From assembly GCA_002050435.1 (NCBI GenBank), contig MWYV01000033.1, positions 38,010 through 102,009 of the forward strand: DNA of 64,000 nucleotides, in the 5' to 3' direction. The position numbers and the translations under genes were made by a program. The notes below the pieces were generated by a model. It was not told where the DNA came from and made no database searches. It saw only the letters and a program-made list of their open reading frames with translations. This DNA comes from Chitinophagales bacterium 33-2 (GTDB lineage: Bacteria; Bacteroidota; Bacteroidia; Chitinophagales; Chitinophagaceae). Shown in pieces: positions 1 through 9,393 of this stretch (position 1 is the stretch's first letter; each line of letters starts with the position of its first letter).

Positions 1-44
1 TCTCTGAGCTTGTTCATTTGTTTTTGCTTTTAAATATTTTATAG

Positions 45-2834
45 TTACTTTCTTTTTAAATCAAAATCATAGGTAAAACCAACGGTAATGGTGGTACCCG
101 GACTATAAGCATAATTGATCCTGTCGCCTTGTGCGAAATTATAACCGGGGCTTTGGGAAAAATTATCATAGAATGCATAACGGTTATTTAATAGATCTGA
201 TACTGTAAGTTTCCATTCTCCTTTATCATTAAATACCTTTCTTGAAACCTGCAGATCCAACACATTCCTTGGCTTTTCGTAAATATCATAGAAGCCTGCT
301 CCTTTAGGATCTCCAACGAGCGCCAGCCTTGGACCAATCCTGTTATACAACGCTGTTGCGTTCCAGCCATTATTATTGAACTGCAATCCACCGTTGATCA
401 GATATGGCGACATTCCAAAAAGGGGCCTGTCTTGTTCTATTACTTGTCCGGTTGATTGTTCTGTTAAAAGCTTTACTTCAGATTCCAGGTAGGTAAGGTT
501 TCCGATAACAGTTAAATTTTTCAGACGCTCACTGATAAAAGAAAGGTCTTTCCTGATCTCCATTTCTACGCCATATAAAAATGCTTTGTCGACATTAGCA
601 TAAGTGAATAGCCAGCGGTCACTGTTACTTCCGCCATCCATTCTGAGTTCAATTGGATCGTTAAAGGATTTAGCGAGCAGGCCAAGTGAAATTACTTCGC
701 CCGCTTTTGGATAAAATTCATAACGCAGGTCCGCATTGAGTATGGATGTTCTTTTTAATTCTGTATTACCGGCAACTCCCCAAATCTGTTCGTAATCGAA
801 GAACTGGAATGGCGCAATCTCGCGGAACTCTGGTCGGGCAACAGTTTGAGAAACCGAAGCGCGTAACTGGTTCTTTGTATTAACTGCATAAGTAAGGTTT
901 AACGATGGAAGGAAATCCCACTTCTCTGTATTCACTACTATTCTTTTTAGAGATAGATCACGGGAAGTCAGGAACTGTTCAAAGAATTCCGCGCGCAAAC
1001 CCCAGATCACCCTCAGCTTATCGCCAAACTTATTATCAAACATCATGTAGGCATTGTTCAGGGCTGACGCACCTATATACCGATCTGTGTTCTGTGTTTG
1101 CTCTTCAAGAAACAATCCATCGGATTTAATATTGGAGGAAACAAAAGCCTGGTTATAAGGAAGATGAATATCTGCAAATGCCGATGCGGGTTTATATCTG
1201 AATACACGTGCACTGAAATCCCTGTACCGTAACATGGTACCCCCTCCAAACTTGAAGGTCTGGCGGTTACCGGCAAAACTGAAAGGAATAGACAAAGAGG
1301 CATGCCCTCCGTATGTGAAATCTTTCAGGTCTGAAAAAAACCTGCGCGTGTCATCATCATCCAGTTCAAAAGAAGCACCTGGATCGGATAAAGGCTTTCC
1401 GAATTGTGCTGTCCTGAAATCCGGTTGTGTTTTATGGTTATAAGAAAAGTTTCCATTCCACTTAAACTTTACTCCCGAAGCAGTAACCATATGATCGCCT
1501 TCAAGCTGGCCACTGTAAAGTGAGCGCTGGTTTAAAAAAGAAGAACGAAGAGATATGGTTTGAATACGGCTGTTGTTTTGAAGGGTACGATTGATATAAT
1601 TATCTTCGAATAACTGGTTGAAAAGATTTTTGAAAGATATTTTGTGTCTTCCTTTTACATAGGTGAAGTTGGCCAGGCCACCGGCATTTACCGAGTAGCG
1701 GTTCTGGATCTCATTACCTGAAAATATCGCTGCACGGTCCTGCTCAAATCTTCCTCTTTCCACATCATCGTAAATGATCATTGCATGCCTGTGATATAAA
1801 GCAATCATGGATCCAAAGCTGCCATTGTTCTTATACTTTTTTACATTGGCCCAGGAAAGATTGAGTGTAGTAATGGGCAAGGCTTTACTTTTCACTTCAC
1901 TGTACACATCACCCTGGAAAGTTTTTGTAGCTTCCATTTTTTGAGCATCTGTAAGACTTCTGTACCCGGAAATGGATGGTATAGTTGAAGGAAGCGAGCG
2001 GGTTCCGTCATCAAACCCCAGCCAGTCATTTGAATTTCTTTTATTAGAAGTAAAATCGCGAAAGGTTGACTGGGAATTATATCCTACAGAAATTCCAACT
2101 GAAATAAAATTCCTGGTAGGAATATCCTTTGTGTTTATTTGTACAAGACCTCCGGCAAATTCTCCCGGAAGATCCGGTGTAGCTGTTTTGTTTATGATGA
2201 TATTATCAATCATTATTGAAGGAATGATATCGAAAGAAAAAGCTTTTTTATCAGGTTCTGAAGAGGGCATCTGGGCATCGTTGATCAGGGCCTGGTTGTA
2301 CCGGTCGCTCAAACCACGGATGATCACATATTTATTGTCCTGGATAGAAGCACCACTCACTCTTTTTAAAACTTCCCCTGTATTACGATCTGGTGTTCTC
2401 CGGATGAAATCTGCTGCGAGACCGCTGGAAAGTGCGGTGTTATTCCGCTGAAACTGGATCAGTGCATTGGTGCTTTCCTGCCTGCGCGTTACGGTTCTGA
2501 TCACAACTTCCTCCTGCTGGTTTACAGAATATTCCAGCACCAGGTTCAGATCTTCATTTAATCCTGTTCCCACTTCAACATCTGAAATAGATTTAGTGGT
2601 ATACCCTACAGCGGAAACTACAATGGTGTATTTTACACCTGCATCGAGGATCAGAGTAAAGCGGCCTTCCACATTTGAAGACACACCAGTGGATTTTCCC
2701 TGGATGGTTACCGAAGCACCGGATACCGGCTCCTGCTTTTCGTTGAGGATCCTTCCATTGAGCCTGAATTGCTGGGCAGATAAAATACCGAAAACAGATA
2801 AACTGATAAAAAGTAAAAAGATTCGCAACATCAT
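45..2834 (-). CDS. TonB-dependent outer-membrane receptor
   Basis: This 929-residue protein has a signal peptide (MMLRIFLLFISLSVFGILSA), then a carboxypeptidase-regulatory-like beta-sandwich at about residues 23-100 (LNGRILNEKQEPVSGASVTI). A plug domain follows at about 130-260 (RRTPDRNTGEVLKRVSG, YVIIRGLSDRYNQ), and then a long 22-strand-type barrel that ends in an aromatic-rich strand (TITVGFTYDF). It should import a ligand across the outer membrane using TonB energy. The ligand cannot be read from the sequence. The gene is divergent from pstS and shares a 178-bp control region with it, which suggests phosphate-linked regulation and perhaps an organophosphate ligand; that is inference. No SusD partner is adjacent. 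The second Met is an equally good start. Confidence 0.93.
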   Translation of the reverse strand: MMLRIFLLFISLSVFGILSAQQFRLNGRILNEKQEPVSGASVTIQGKSTGVSSNVEGRFTLILDAGVKYTIVVSAVGYTTKSISDVEVGTGLNEDLNLVLEYSVNQQEEVVIRTVTRRQESTNALIQFQRNNTALSSGLAADFIRRTPDRNTGEVLKRVSGASIQDNKYVIIRGLSDRYNQALINDAQMPSSEPDKKAFSFDIIPSIMIDNIIINKTATPDLPGEFAGGLVQINTKDIPTRNFISVGISVGYNSQSTFRDFTSNKRNSNDWLGFDDGTRSLPSTIPSISGYRSLTDAQKMEATKTFQGDVYSEVKSKALPITTLNLSWANVKKYKNNGSFGSMIALYHRHAMIIYDDVERGRFEQDRAAIFSGNEIQNRYSVNAGGLANFTYVKGRHKISFKNLFNQLFEDNYINRTLQNNSRIQTISLRSSFLNQRSLYSGQLEGDHMVTASGVKFKWNGNFSYNHKTQPDFRTAQFGKPLSDPGASFELDDDDTRRFFSDLKDFTYGGHASLSIPFSFAGNRQTFKFGGGTMLRYRDFSARVFRYKPASAFADIHLPYNQAFVSSNIKSDGLFLEEQTQNTDRYIGASALNNAYMMFDNKFGDKLRVIWGLRAEFFEQFLTSRDLSLKRIVVNTEKWDFLPSLNLTYAVNTKNQLRASVSQTVARPEFREIAPFQFFDYEQIWGVAGNTELKRTSILNADLRYEFYPKAGEVISLGLLAKSFNDPIELRMDGGSNSDRWLFTYANVDKAFLYGVEMEIRKDLSFISERLKNLTVIGNLTYLESEVKLLTEQSTGQVIEQDRPLFGMSPYLINGGLQFNNNGWNATALYNRIGPRLALVGDPKGAGFYDIYEKPRNVLDLQVSRKVFNDKGEWKLTVSDLLNNRYAFYDNFSQSPGYNFAQGDRINYAYSPGTTITVGFTYDFDLKRK

Positions 2835-2890
2835 GCCTTCTGAATTTGACGCAAAGGAATCATTATGATGTTAACGATGTATTACTCCAT

Positions 2891-2968
2891 TGTTACCAAA
2901 TTGTAAATGGTTTTTAGTATGTTATCGCCAAAATACCCTGGGCAACCAAGCTTAATGATTTGGTAACA
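2891..2968. promoter_or_regulatory. Inverted TGTTACCAAAT pair in the divergent pst / receptor control region
   Basis: TGTTACCAAAT at 2891-2901 and its exact reverse complement ATTTGGTAACA at 2958-2968 lie in the 178-bp gap between the divergent receptor and pstS. A close match (TGTTACCAGAT, 8644-8654) lies just upstream of the DUF47-PiT operon. Another (TGTTACCAATT, 18490-18500) lies upstream of the M23 peptidase. Recurrence at two phosphate-transport operons suggests a binding site for a phosphate-responsive regulator such as PhoB; this is inference from position and repetition only. Confidence 0.45.
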
Positions 2969-3012
2969 TTGGAGGTTTAGATTTAAGGCCTGATTTTTAT
3001 ATCAATTAAACT

Positions 3013-3999
3013 ATGAAACACCTTGTCCTGGTTTTTTTCATTTTCCTGTTTTGTATTTCCTGCTTTAAAAATTATAGTGGCCGTATTGATATAGACGGCT
3101 CCAGTTCCGTATATCCCATTACGGAAGCCGTAGCCGAAGAATTCAGGATCATGAATGGCGATGTTAGGGTAACGGTGGGTGTTTCCGGAACCGGCGGAGG
3201 CTTCAAAAAGTTTGCCCGTGGTGAAATCGATATTGCCAATGCATCACGTCCTATAAAAGACCAGGAAGCAGAAGCGGCCCTGAAAGCGGGTATCAATTTT
3301 ATTGAGATCCCTGTGGCTTATGACGGGCTTGCTGTGGTAGTCAGTCCTCAGAACGATTTTGTAGACTACCTGACCGTTGCAGAACTAAAAAAAATATGGG
3401 AACCTGCCGCACAGGGAAAAATTAAATCCTGGGCCCAGGTGCGCCAGGGTTTTCCTGACATTCCTTTACGGTTATACGGCGCCGGTACCTCCTCAGGAAC
3501 TTATGATTATTTTACTGAAGCAATTACCGGAAAATCCAAATCGTCACGGGGAGATTATACAGCGAGTGAAGATGATAATGTATTGGTACAGGGCGTTTCT
3601 TCTGACCGCGGAGCACTGGGGTATTTCGGACTGGCCTACTTCACTGAAAACAAAAATAAATTAAAGCTGGTGGGTATCGACAATGGCAAGGGCATTGTTT
3701 TTCCTAACGACGAAACAGTTACTTCCGGAGTATATAGTCCGCTATCCCGTCCGGAATTCATTTACATTAATTCAAAGTCGGTAAACAAGCCTGAAATACA
3801 GCAATTTGTAAAATTCTATATGGAGCAGGCACCGGCACTTGTAAAGGAAGTTGGATATGTTCCATTACCGGATGAAGTATATGCCATTGCTTATCAGCGT
3901 TTCTTATCCGGCCGTTACGGTTCATTGTTTGCAAAAAGTTCTACTGTAGGTGCAGACCTGGTGGCATTATTAAAAGCGGATTCTTTAAGCACACGATAA
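3013..3999 (+). CDS. pstS: Phosphate ABC transporter substrate-binding lipoprotein PstS
   Basis: PstS captures inorganic phosphate in the periplasm and delivers it to PstCA. The N-terminus is a lipoprotein signal (FLFCISC, lipidated Cys17). The mature start [18 protein letters not shown] (about 27-44) is the classical PstS phosphate-loop signature, and [23 protein letters not shown] and [12 protein letters not shown] supply further phosphate-contacting loops. The length (328 aa) is normal for the family. It is the first gene of a tight pstSCAB-phoU operon: pstC starts one base after its stop. Expression is expected under phosphate starvation, consistent with the paired motif upstream. Confidence 0.96.
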   Translation: MKHLVLVFFIFLFCISCFKNYSGRIDIDGSSSVYPITEAVAEEFRIMNGDVRVTVGVSGTGGGFKKFARGEIDIANASRPIKDQEAEAALKAGINFIEIPVAYDGLAVVVSPQNDFVDYLTVAELKKIWEPAAQGKIKSWAQVRQGFPDIPLRLYGAGTSSGTYDYFTEAITGKSKSSRGDYTASEDDNVLVQGVSSDRGALGYFGLAYFTENKNKLKLVGIDNGKGIVFPNDETVTSGVYSPLSRPEFIYINSKSVNKPEIQQFVKFYMEQAPALVKEVGYVPLPDEVYAIAYQRFLSGRYGSLFAKSSTVGADLVALLKADSLSTR

Positions 4000-4000
4000 T

Positions 4001-4876
4001 ATGAGATATAAAGAGAAACTGATAGAATTTCTGATGATGGCCTGCAGCTTCATTTCAGTTTTGACAACCCTGGCCATTATTATTATTCTTGCGGTGGACA
4101 GTTTCCAATTCTTTGAAGAGGTTTCTATAAAGGAATTTTTAACGAGCAAACAATGGACACCGCTTTTTTCTGAAAAACATTTTGGTATTCTCCCATTGCT
4201 TATGGGAACCCTGCTTACTACAACTATAGCCATTGCAGTGGCCGTACCATTAGGATTAACCATTGCCATATATTTAAATGAATATGCCTCTCCCCGTTTC
4301 ACCGCTTATGTAAAACCCATTCTCGAAACACTGGCCGCCATTCCCACGGTAGTGTATGGATTTTTTGCCTTGCAGTTTGTTACGCCCTTGTTACAGCAAT
4401 TCATTCCAGGCCTTGGTGGTTTTAACGCACTTTCTCCCGGCTTGGTTATGGGCATCATGATCATTCCGTATATTACTTCGCTCAGCGAAGATGCACTGAG
4501 AGCCGTACCTTCTTCACTAAGAGAAGCCTCCTATGGAATGGGTGCAACAAAATTTCAGACAGCTTTCAGGGTTATGGTTCCTGCAGCATCTTCGGGAATC
4601 ATTGTCTCTATCATCCTGGCCATATCAAGAGCTTTAGGTGAAACCATGATCGTGGCTATTGCAGCAGGCCAGGAACCAAAATTTACTTTTAATCCAAAAG
4701 AATCGGTGGAAACCATTACTACATATATCGTGCAGGTAAGTATGGGCGATGTGCCGCAGGACTCATTGGAATACAGAACCATCTTTGCGGCCGGCATGAC
4801 CTTATTCCTGTTTACTTTTTTATTGAATAACATCAGCTTCTGGATGAGAAAAAGATTTACAATCAGGTACCAATGA
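4001..4876 (+). CDS. pstC: Phosphate ABC transporter permease PstC
   Basis: This is an inner-membrane permease of 291 aa with about six hydrophobic helices. It has the binding-protein-dependent transport signature around [20 protein letters not shown], the EAA loop that contacts the ATPase PstB. It forms the channel heterodimer with PstA. It begins one base after pstS and its last four bases overlap the pstA start, so translation is probably coupled. Members of this family share the sequence ETLAAIPTVVYGFFALQF in the second half of the first helical block, seen here. Confidence 0.95.
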   Translation: MRYKEKLIEFLMMACSFISVLTTLAIIIILAVDSFQFFEEVSIKEFLTSKQWTPLFSEKHFGILPLLMGTLLTTTIAIAVAVPLGLTIAIYLNEYASPRFTAYVKPILETLAAIPTVVYGFFALQFVTPLLQQFIPGLGGFNALSPGLVMGIMIIPYITSLSEDALRAVPSSLREASYGMGATKFQTAFRVMVPAASSGIIVSIILAISRALGETMIVAIAAGQEPKFTFNPKESVETITTYIVQVSMGDVPQDSLEYRTIFAAGMTLFLFTFLLNNISFWMRKRFTIRYQ

Positions 4877-5733
4877 AAAATCTGATCAGAAAAATAAAAT
4901 TCATTGATAAAACATTCCAGTACCTGGCAATGGCCGCCACATTTTTTGTGCTGATCGTGCTTTGTGTATTGATATGGAATATTTTTTCAAATGGATTGTT
5001 GCGCATCAACGGAAGCTTTTTTACTAATCTTCCCTCACGTCATGCAGAAAGAGCAGGCATCATGACGGCACTTGCAGGAATGGGATCCCTGCTGGTCATC
5101 ACCATTGTAATTGCACTTCCTATTGGTGTACTCTCAGGTGTGTATCTTGAAGAATATGGAAAGAAAAATAAATTCGCCAGCTTTATTGAGATCAACATTG
5201 CCAACCTGGCCGGTGTACCCTCAGTGATCTATGGAATTTTAGGCTTGCAGTTATTTGTTCGCATGGCAAAAATGGGAAACAGCCTGCTCGCAGGTGCGCT
5301 TACATTATCACTGCTGATCATGCCCATCATTATTGTAGCAACCAGAGAAGCTATTAAAGCTGTTCCCGATTCCTTAAGAGAAGCTTCTTATGGAATGGGC
5401 GCCACCAAATGGCAAACCACCAGCCGTATCACCATTCCATCAGCGCTTGGTGGCATACTTACAGGGATTATTCTTGCTGTTTCCAGAGCGATCGGAGAAA
5501 CAGCACCTCTACTAGTAATTGGTGCACTTGTATATGTACCTTTCGTTCCGGAAGGACCGAATGATCAGTTCACCACACTTCCGATACAGATCTTTAACTG
5601 GACCACAAGGCCCCAGGAGGCATTTATTATTAATGCAGCCGCCGGTATTGTTGTTTTGTTGCTGATCACTTTTTTATTGAACGGCATTGCCATTTATATC
5701 AGGAACAAGTGGTATAAAAAAATGAGATATTGA
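4873..5733 (+). CDS. pstA: Phosphate ABC transporter permease PstA
   Basis: This is the second permease subunit of the Pst system, 286 aa. It has multiple membrane segments and an EAA loop ([20 protein letters not shown]) nearly identical to the one in PstC, as expected for paralogous subunits. The PstA-type stretch [18 protein letters not shown] is present. The ATG overlaps the pstC stop by four bases. Its own stop lies just before the pstB ATG, which continues the tight operon. Confidence 0.95.
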   Translation: MKNLIRKIKFIDKTFQYLAMAATFFVLIVLCVLIWNIFSNGLLRINGSFFTNLPSRHAERAGIMTALAGMGSLLVITIVIALPIGVLSGVYLEEYGKKNKFASFIEINIANLAGVPSVIYGILGLQLFVRMAKMGNSLLAGALTLSLLIMPIIIVATREAIKAVPDSLREASYGMGATKWQTTSRITIPSALGGILTGIILAVSRAIGETAPLLVIGALVYVPFVPEGPNDQFTTLPIQIFNWTTRPQEAFIINAAAGIVVLLLITFLLNGIAIYIRNKWYKKMRY

Positions 5734-5735
5734 TT

Positions 5736-6485
5736 ATGTATAAGCTGGAAGCAAAAAATGCAAATTTATTTTACGGCGATAAACAGGCGCTGAAAAATAT
5801 TAATATTGGCATTAAACCCAATTCGGTCACTGCATTTATAGGGCCCTCAGGTTGTGGAAAGTCAACGCTCCTGCGCTGTTTCAACAGGATGAATGACCTG
5901 ATTGAAAATGCAAGAGTGGAAGGCGATTTTTTAATGGATGAAATCAACATTTACAAAGACATCAATACTTATGAATTAAGAAAGCGCATCGGCATGGTGT
6001 TCCAGAAACCAAATCCTTTTCCGAAAACCATTTTTGAAAATGTTTCCTATGGTTTGCGCATCAATGGAATGAAAGATAAAAAAATGATTGAAGAAAGAGT
6101 GGTGGAATCATTAAAACAATCCGCACTCTGGAACGAAGTGGAAGGATCGCTTCATAAATCAGCCTTATCACTTTCCGGTGGACAACAACAAAGAATTTGT
6201 ATCGCGCGTGCCCTTGCAACAGAACCTACCGTTCTTTTAATGGACGAACCAGCATCAGCTCTTGACCCCATCTCCACCGCCAAAATTGAAGACCTGATCT
6301 ATACCCTTAAGAATAAATTCACCATTGTAATTGTAACGCATAATATGCAGCAGGCTGCAAGAATCAGTGATAAAACTGCTTTTTTTTATCTTGGTGAATT
6401 GATTGAATTTGAAAAAACAAAAAAAATGTTCACCAACCCCGAAGAGGAAAAAACACAGAATTATATCACCGGCCGTTTCGGTTAA
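5736..6485 (+). CDS. pstB: Phosphate ABC transporter ATP-binding protein PstB
   Basis: This is the ATPase of the phosphate importer. The Walker A motif GPSGCGKST is at residues 36-44, the signature LSGGQQQR precedes IARALA, and Walker B is [13 protein letters not shown]; the switch histidine is in VIVTHNMQQ. The length, about 249 aa, matches PstB (usually 250-260). I prefer the ATG at 5736 ([14 protein letters not shown]) over an in-frame TTG two codons earlier, because PstB proteins begin with a short strand like this one. It sits between pstA and phoU. Confidence 0.96.
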   Translation: MYKLEAKNANLFYGDKQALKNINIGIKPNSVTAFIGPSGCGKSTLLRCFNRMNDLIENARVEGDFLMDEINIYKDINTYELRKRIGMVFQKPNPFPKTIFENVSYGLRINGMKDKKMIEERVVESLKQSALWNEVEGSLHKSALSLSGGQQQRICIARALATEPTVLLMDEPASALDPISTAKIEDLIYTLKNKFTIVIVTHNMQQAARISDKTAFFYLGELIEFEKTKKMFTNPEEEKTQNYITGRFG

Positions 6486-6497
6486 AATATTTTTTTT

Positions 6498-7175
6498 ATG
6501 ACGCATTTGCAGGAAGAACTGAAATTTTTAAGAGAGAGCTTATCCGACATGGCTAAAATGGTTACCAGCCAGCTAAAGAAAAGCTATTGCGCACTTGCAG
6601 ATAAAGATATTGACCTGGCCAATGAAGTGATCTTTAATGAAAAACGGGTAAATGCTATAGAACTGAAGATCGATAAAGACTGTGAACACATTTTTGCATT
6701 ATTAAATCCTGTGGCGCATGATATGCGGTTTGTATTTGCAACATTAAAGATCAATGCCGACCTTGAAAGAATTGGCGATTATGCTGAAGGCATTGCCAAA
6801 TTATCCATTCAGGGTGAACTTAATTTTGATCAGCAACTTATAGAAAAACTGGAGCTGAAAAAAATGCACGATACCGCGCTTGACATGATGCGTGATGTAA
6901 CCAGTGCTTATACAGATGATGATACCAAACTTGCCCGCTCGGTATTTACAAAAGATACGGTGCTGAACGATATCAATTTTTATTCAACCAACATCGTTGC
7001 CGACTACTGCAAACTAAATCCCGACAGGATCCACCAGGCGCTGTTTCTTCTTTCCATCATCCGTAAAATGGAAAGGGTAGGCGACCACATCACCAATATT
7101 GCTGAAGAAGTAATCTTCTACAAAGAAGCAAGGGTGTTGAAACATGGAAAGAAGAAAGAGGATAATGAAATTTAG
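6498..7175 (+). CDS. phoU: Phosphate signalling complex protein PhoU
   Basis: PhoU connects the Pst transporter to the phosphate-sensing histidine kinase and represses the Pho response when phosphate is plentiful. The 225-aa all-helical protein has the two PhoU repeats: an N-terminal three-helix bundle with NEKRVNAIELKIDKDCEHIFAL and a second with LLSIIRKMERVGDHITNIAEEVIF. The E-R-x-G-D-H/Y metal-binding motifs are present in both halves (LERIGDYAEGIAKL, MERVGDHITNIAEE). It starts 12 bases after pstB and closes the operon. No PhoR/PhoB pair is present in the window. Confidence 0.95.
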   Translation: MTHLQEELKFLRESLSDMAKMVTSQLKKSYCALADKDIDLANEVIFNEKRVNAIELKIDKDCEHIFALLNPVAHDMRFVFATLKINADLERIGDYAEGIAKLSIQGELNFDQQLIEKLELKKMHDTALDMMRDVTSAYTDDDTKLARSVFTKDTVLNDINFYSTNIVADYCKLNPDRIHQALFLLSIIRKMERVGDHITNIAEEVIFYKEARVLKHGKKKEDNEI

Positions 7176-7273
7176 GTGCGAATGTTCAAGGTTCAGGGAA
7201 AAAAACAATAACTAAACTTAAATTCATAAAGACTTGGGAAGCATCAATACATTTGCAGCCATATTAAGTTTTT

Positions 7274-8479
7274 ATGAAATTATTGTTAACCCTTTTCCTC
7301 CTGTTGTCCATTTCCGCCAACGCGCAGCCGGATACGAGTGGAAAAACCGGAACACCCAGCCCAAAAAAATGGTACGAAAAAATTTCTTTGCGTGGTTATA
7401 TGCAGTTGAGGTATAACCGGTTGCTGGAAACCAACGATCAACTTAAATGCGAACAGTGCGATCGCTCCTGGGGGGAAAATGGCGGTTTTTTTCTCCGCCG
7501 TATGCGGATTATTTTTTTTGGACAAATACATGAAAGAGTATATTTCTATATTCAACCCGACTTTGCCAGTGCCCCTACCTCTTCCGGAGCCCAACATTTT
7601 GTCCAGATAAGAGATGCTTACGTGGATCTGGGGCTGGATAGAAAAAATGAATTCAGGATCAGGCTTGGCCAAAGTAAAATCCCCTTTGGTTTTGAAAATT
7701 TGCAATCCAGCCAGAACCGCCTACCGCTCGACCGCAATGATGGACTCAACAGTGCTGTTGCCAATGAACGTGATCTGGGCGGATTTTTTTACTGGGCCCC
7801 GGAGAAAACCCGCAAACTTTTTTCCTCCCTGGTGAGTGAAGGCTGGAAAGGTTCCGGCGATTATGGCGTTTTTGGTTTTGGAATCTATAACGGCCAAACC
7901 GCCAACAGGCCTGAACAAAACAATAACCTGCATATGGTTACCCGTTTCAGTTTCCCTTTTGCTTTGGGCAATCAGATCATTGAGCCATCGCTCCAGGCTT
8001 ATAAAGGAAAATATGTGGTAACGAATGACCTGCGCACACCGGGCGTAAAGGTAAAGCCGGGCAATAATTATACTGATGAAAGAGTGGCGGCAACCCTTGT
8101 CCTCTATCCAAAACCATTTGGCATACAGGCTGAGTATAATATAGGAAGAGGACCTGAGTACAATAAGATCACAGATTCAATCGAAACACGGAGCCTGAAA
8201 GGGGGTTATGCCACATTTAATTATCTATTAAAACTGAAGAATCAACTTATTTATCCCTTTGTAAGGATCCAGCAATACAACGGCGGAAAGAAGCATGAAC
8301 TGGACGCCCGCAGTTATGATGTGAAAGAACTGGAGATCGGTGTGGAATGGCAGCCTATAAAAAATTTCGAACTCGTTGCCCAATACACCATTTCGGACAG
8401 GCGGTTCGAGGATTTCCGTAACCAGGACAACCGGCAAACCGGCAGATTACTCAGGCTGCAGGCCCAGTTAAACTTTTAA
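7274..8479 (+). CDS. Phosphate-selective porin O/P family outer-membrane protein
   Basis: This is a 401-aa exported beta-barrel. The signal peptide is MKLLLTLFLLLSISANAQ. Repeated amphipathic strands of the OprO/OprP type follow (SLRGYMQLRYNRLL, FFLRRMRIIFFGQIHERVYFYIQPDF, EFRIRLGQSKIPFGFENLQSSQNRLPLDR), and it ends with an aromatic-terminated strand (LRLQAQLNF). OprP-family porins let phosphate or polyphosphate cross the outer membrane, and the location between phoU and a PiT transporter supports that role. Whether it is really anion-selective cannot be seen; the Arg- and Lys-rich loops are suggestive. TACATTTG just upstream (7247-7254) fits a Bacteroidota -7 box. Confidence 0.85.
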   Translation: MKLLLTLFLLLSISANAQPDTSGKTGTPSPKKWYEKISLRGYMQLRYNRLLETNDQLKCEQCDRSWGENGGFFLRRMRIIFFGQIHERVYFYIQPDFASAPTSSGAQHFVQIRDAYVDLGLDRKNEFRIRLGQSKIPFGFENLQSSQNRLPLDRNDGLNSAVANERDLGGFFYWAPEKTRKLFSSLVSEGWKGSGDYGVFGFGIYNGQTANRPEQNNNLHMVTRFSFPFALGNQIIEPSLQAYKGKYVVTNDLRTPGVKVKPGNNYTDERVAATLVLYPKPFGIQAEYNIGRGPEYNKITDSIETRSLKGGYATFNYLLKLKNQLIYPFVRIQQYNGGKKHELDARSYDVKELEIGVEWQPIKNFELVAQYTISDRRFEDFRNQDNRQTGRLLRLQAQLNF

Positions 8480-8499
8480 ACCACCCGCCGCCACTGGCA

Positions 8500-8600
8500 G
8501 GCCATCAACCACAATTCAACCACCCCCCCTACGGCGGGAGCGCCATCAACCACTATTCAACAACTATTCAACCACTTTCAACCACCCACCGCCGCGGACC
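8500..8600. repeat. TTCAACCAC-type degenerate tandem repeat
   Basis: The 224-bp gap after the porin gene is filled with degenerate repeats of TCAACCAC(T/A)ATTCAACAA, interrupted by GC-rich CCGCCGC blocks. The same unit recurs near 41510-41690, 44320-44555, 50636-50745 and 52790-52815 in both orientations. No gene is seen here. Confidence 0.8.
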
Positions 8601-8703
8601 ACATTCATCATCCCTTCCCAATATTAATAAATCATTAATTCCATGTTACCAGATTTGACCCCGGCAATTGAAACTAACTTCGCCCAACTTTAATAATGCT
8701 CCC

Positions 8704-9345
8704 ATGAATATTTTCGCAAAACTGCTGGCTCCCAAAAACCGGGTATTTTATGAATTGTTTGAAAAAAGTGCAGACAATGTAAAGCAAATGGGTGTGCTGC
8801 TTACCCAGGTGGTGAGAGAATCGGATTTTGATAAACGCCAGACACTTATTGGACAAATGGAAGATGTAGAGCATAACAACGACGAGCTCACACATACACT
8901 TTTTACCGAATTAGGCAGAAATTTCATCACCCCTTTCGACAGGGAAGACATTCACTACCTGGCCACATCACTGGATGATATCGCAGATTTTATTTATGCT
9001 TCGGCTAAGAAAATAAATTTTTATCGCGTCAACCCAAATGAAATTGGCATCCATAAACTATCAGATATCATTTTACAAAGCACCGAACAGGTACGCAAGG
9101 CTGTGGTCGAATTAAGGAACATGAAAAACATGCGCCTGATCACAGAATCACTGGTAAAAATCAACAGTCTTGAAAATGAAGCTGATGACATTTTCGATAT
9201 GAGCATTGAAAGATTATTTGCCACCGAAGAAGATGCAAAAGAAGTGATCAAAAAAAGAGAGATCTACCAGGCCATGGAAACCGCAACAGATAAATGCGAA
9301 GACGCGGCGAATGTTATTGAATCCATTATAATAAAATATGCCTAG
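8704..9345 (+). CDS. DUF47 / PhoU-like regulator of the PiT transporter
   Basis: This helical protein of the DUF47 (TIGR00153/PhoU-related) family has about 213 aa from the chosen start. The family is commonly encoded directly before pit genes and is thought to modulate the transporter. Diagnostic stretches are FYELFEKSADNVKQMGVLL, GQMEDVEHNNDELTH, and TPFDREDIHYLATSLDDIADF; the C-terminal half has MSIERLFATEEDAKEVIKKREIYQAMETATDKCEDAANVIESI. I chose the ATG at 8704 (MNIFAKLLAPKN), the usual N-terminus, over an ATG 36 bases upstream. It sits 48 bases before the PiT gene. Confidence 0.93.
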   Translation: MNIFAKLLAPKNRVFYELFEKSADNVKQMGVLLTQVVRESDFDKRQTLIGQMEDVEHNNDELTHTLFTELGRNFITPFDREDIHYLATSLDDIADFIYASAKKINFYRVNPNEIGIHKLSDIILQSTEQVRKAVVELRNMKNMRLITESLVKINSLENEADDIFDMSIERLFATEEDAKEVIKKREIYQAMETATDKCEDAANVIESIIIKYA

Positions 9346-9393
9346 TAAGAAAACAGGTGTTCATCTTGTTTTCTTCTCAACCAAAACCTGCAT

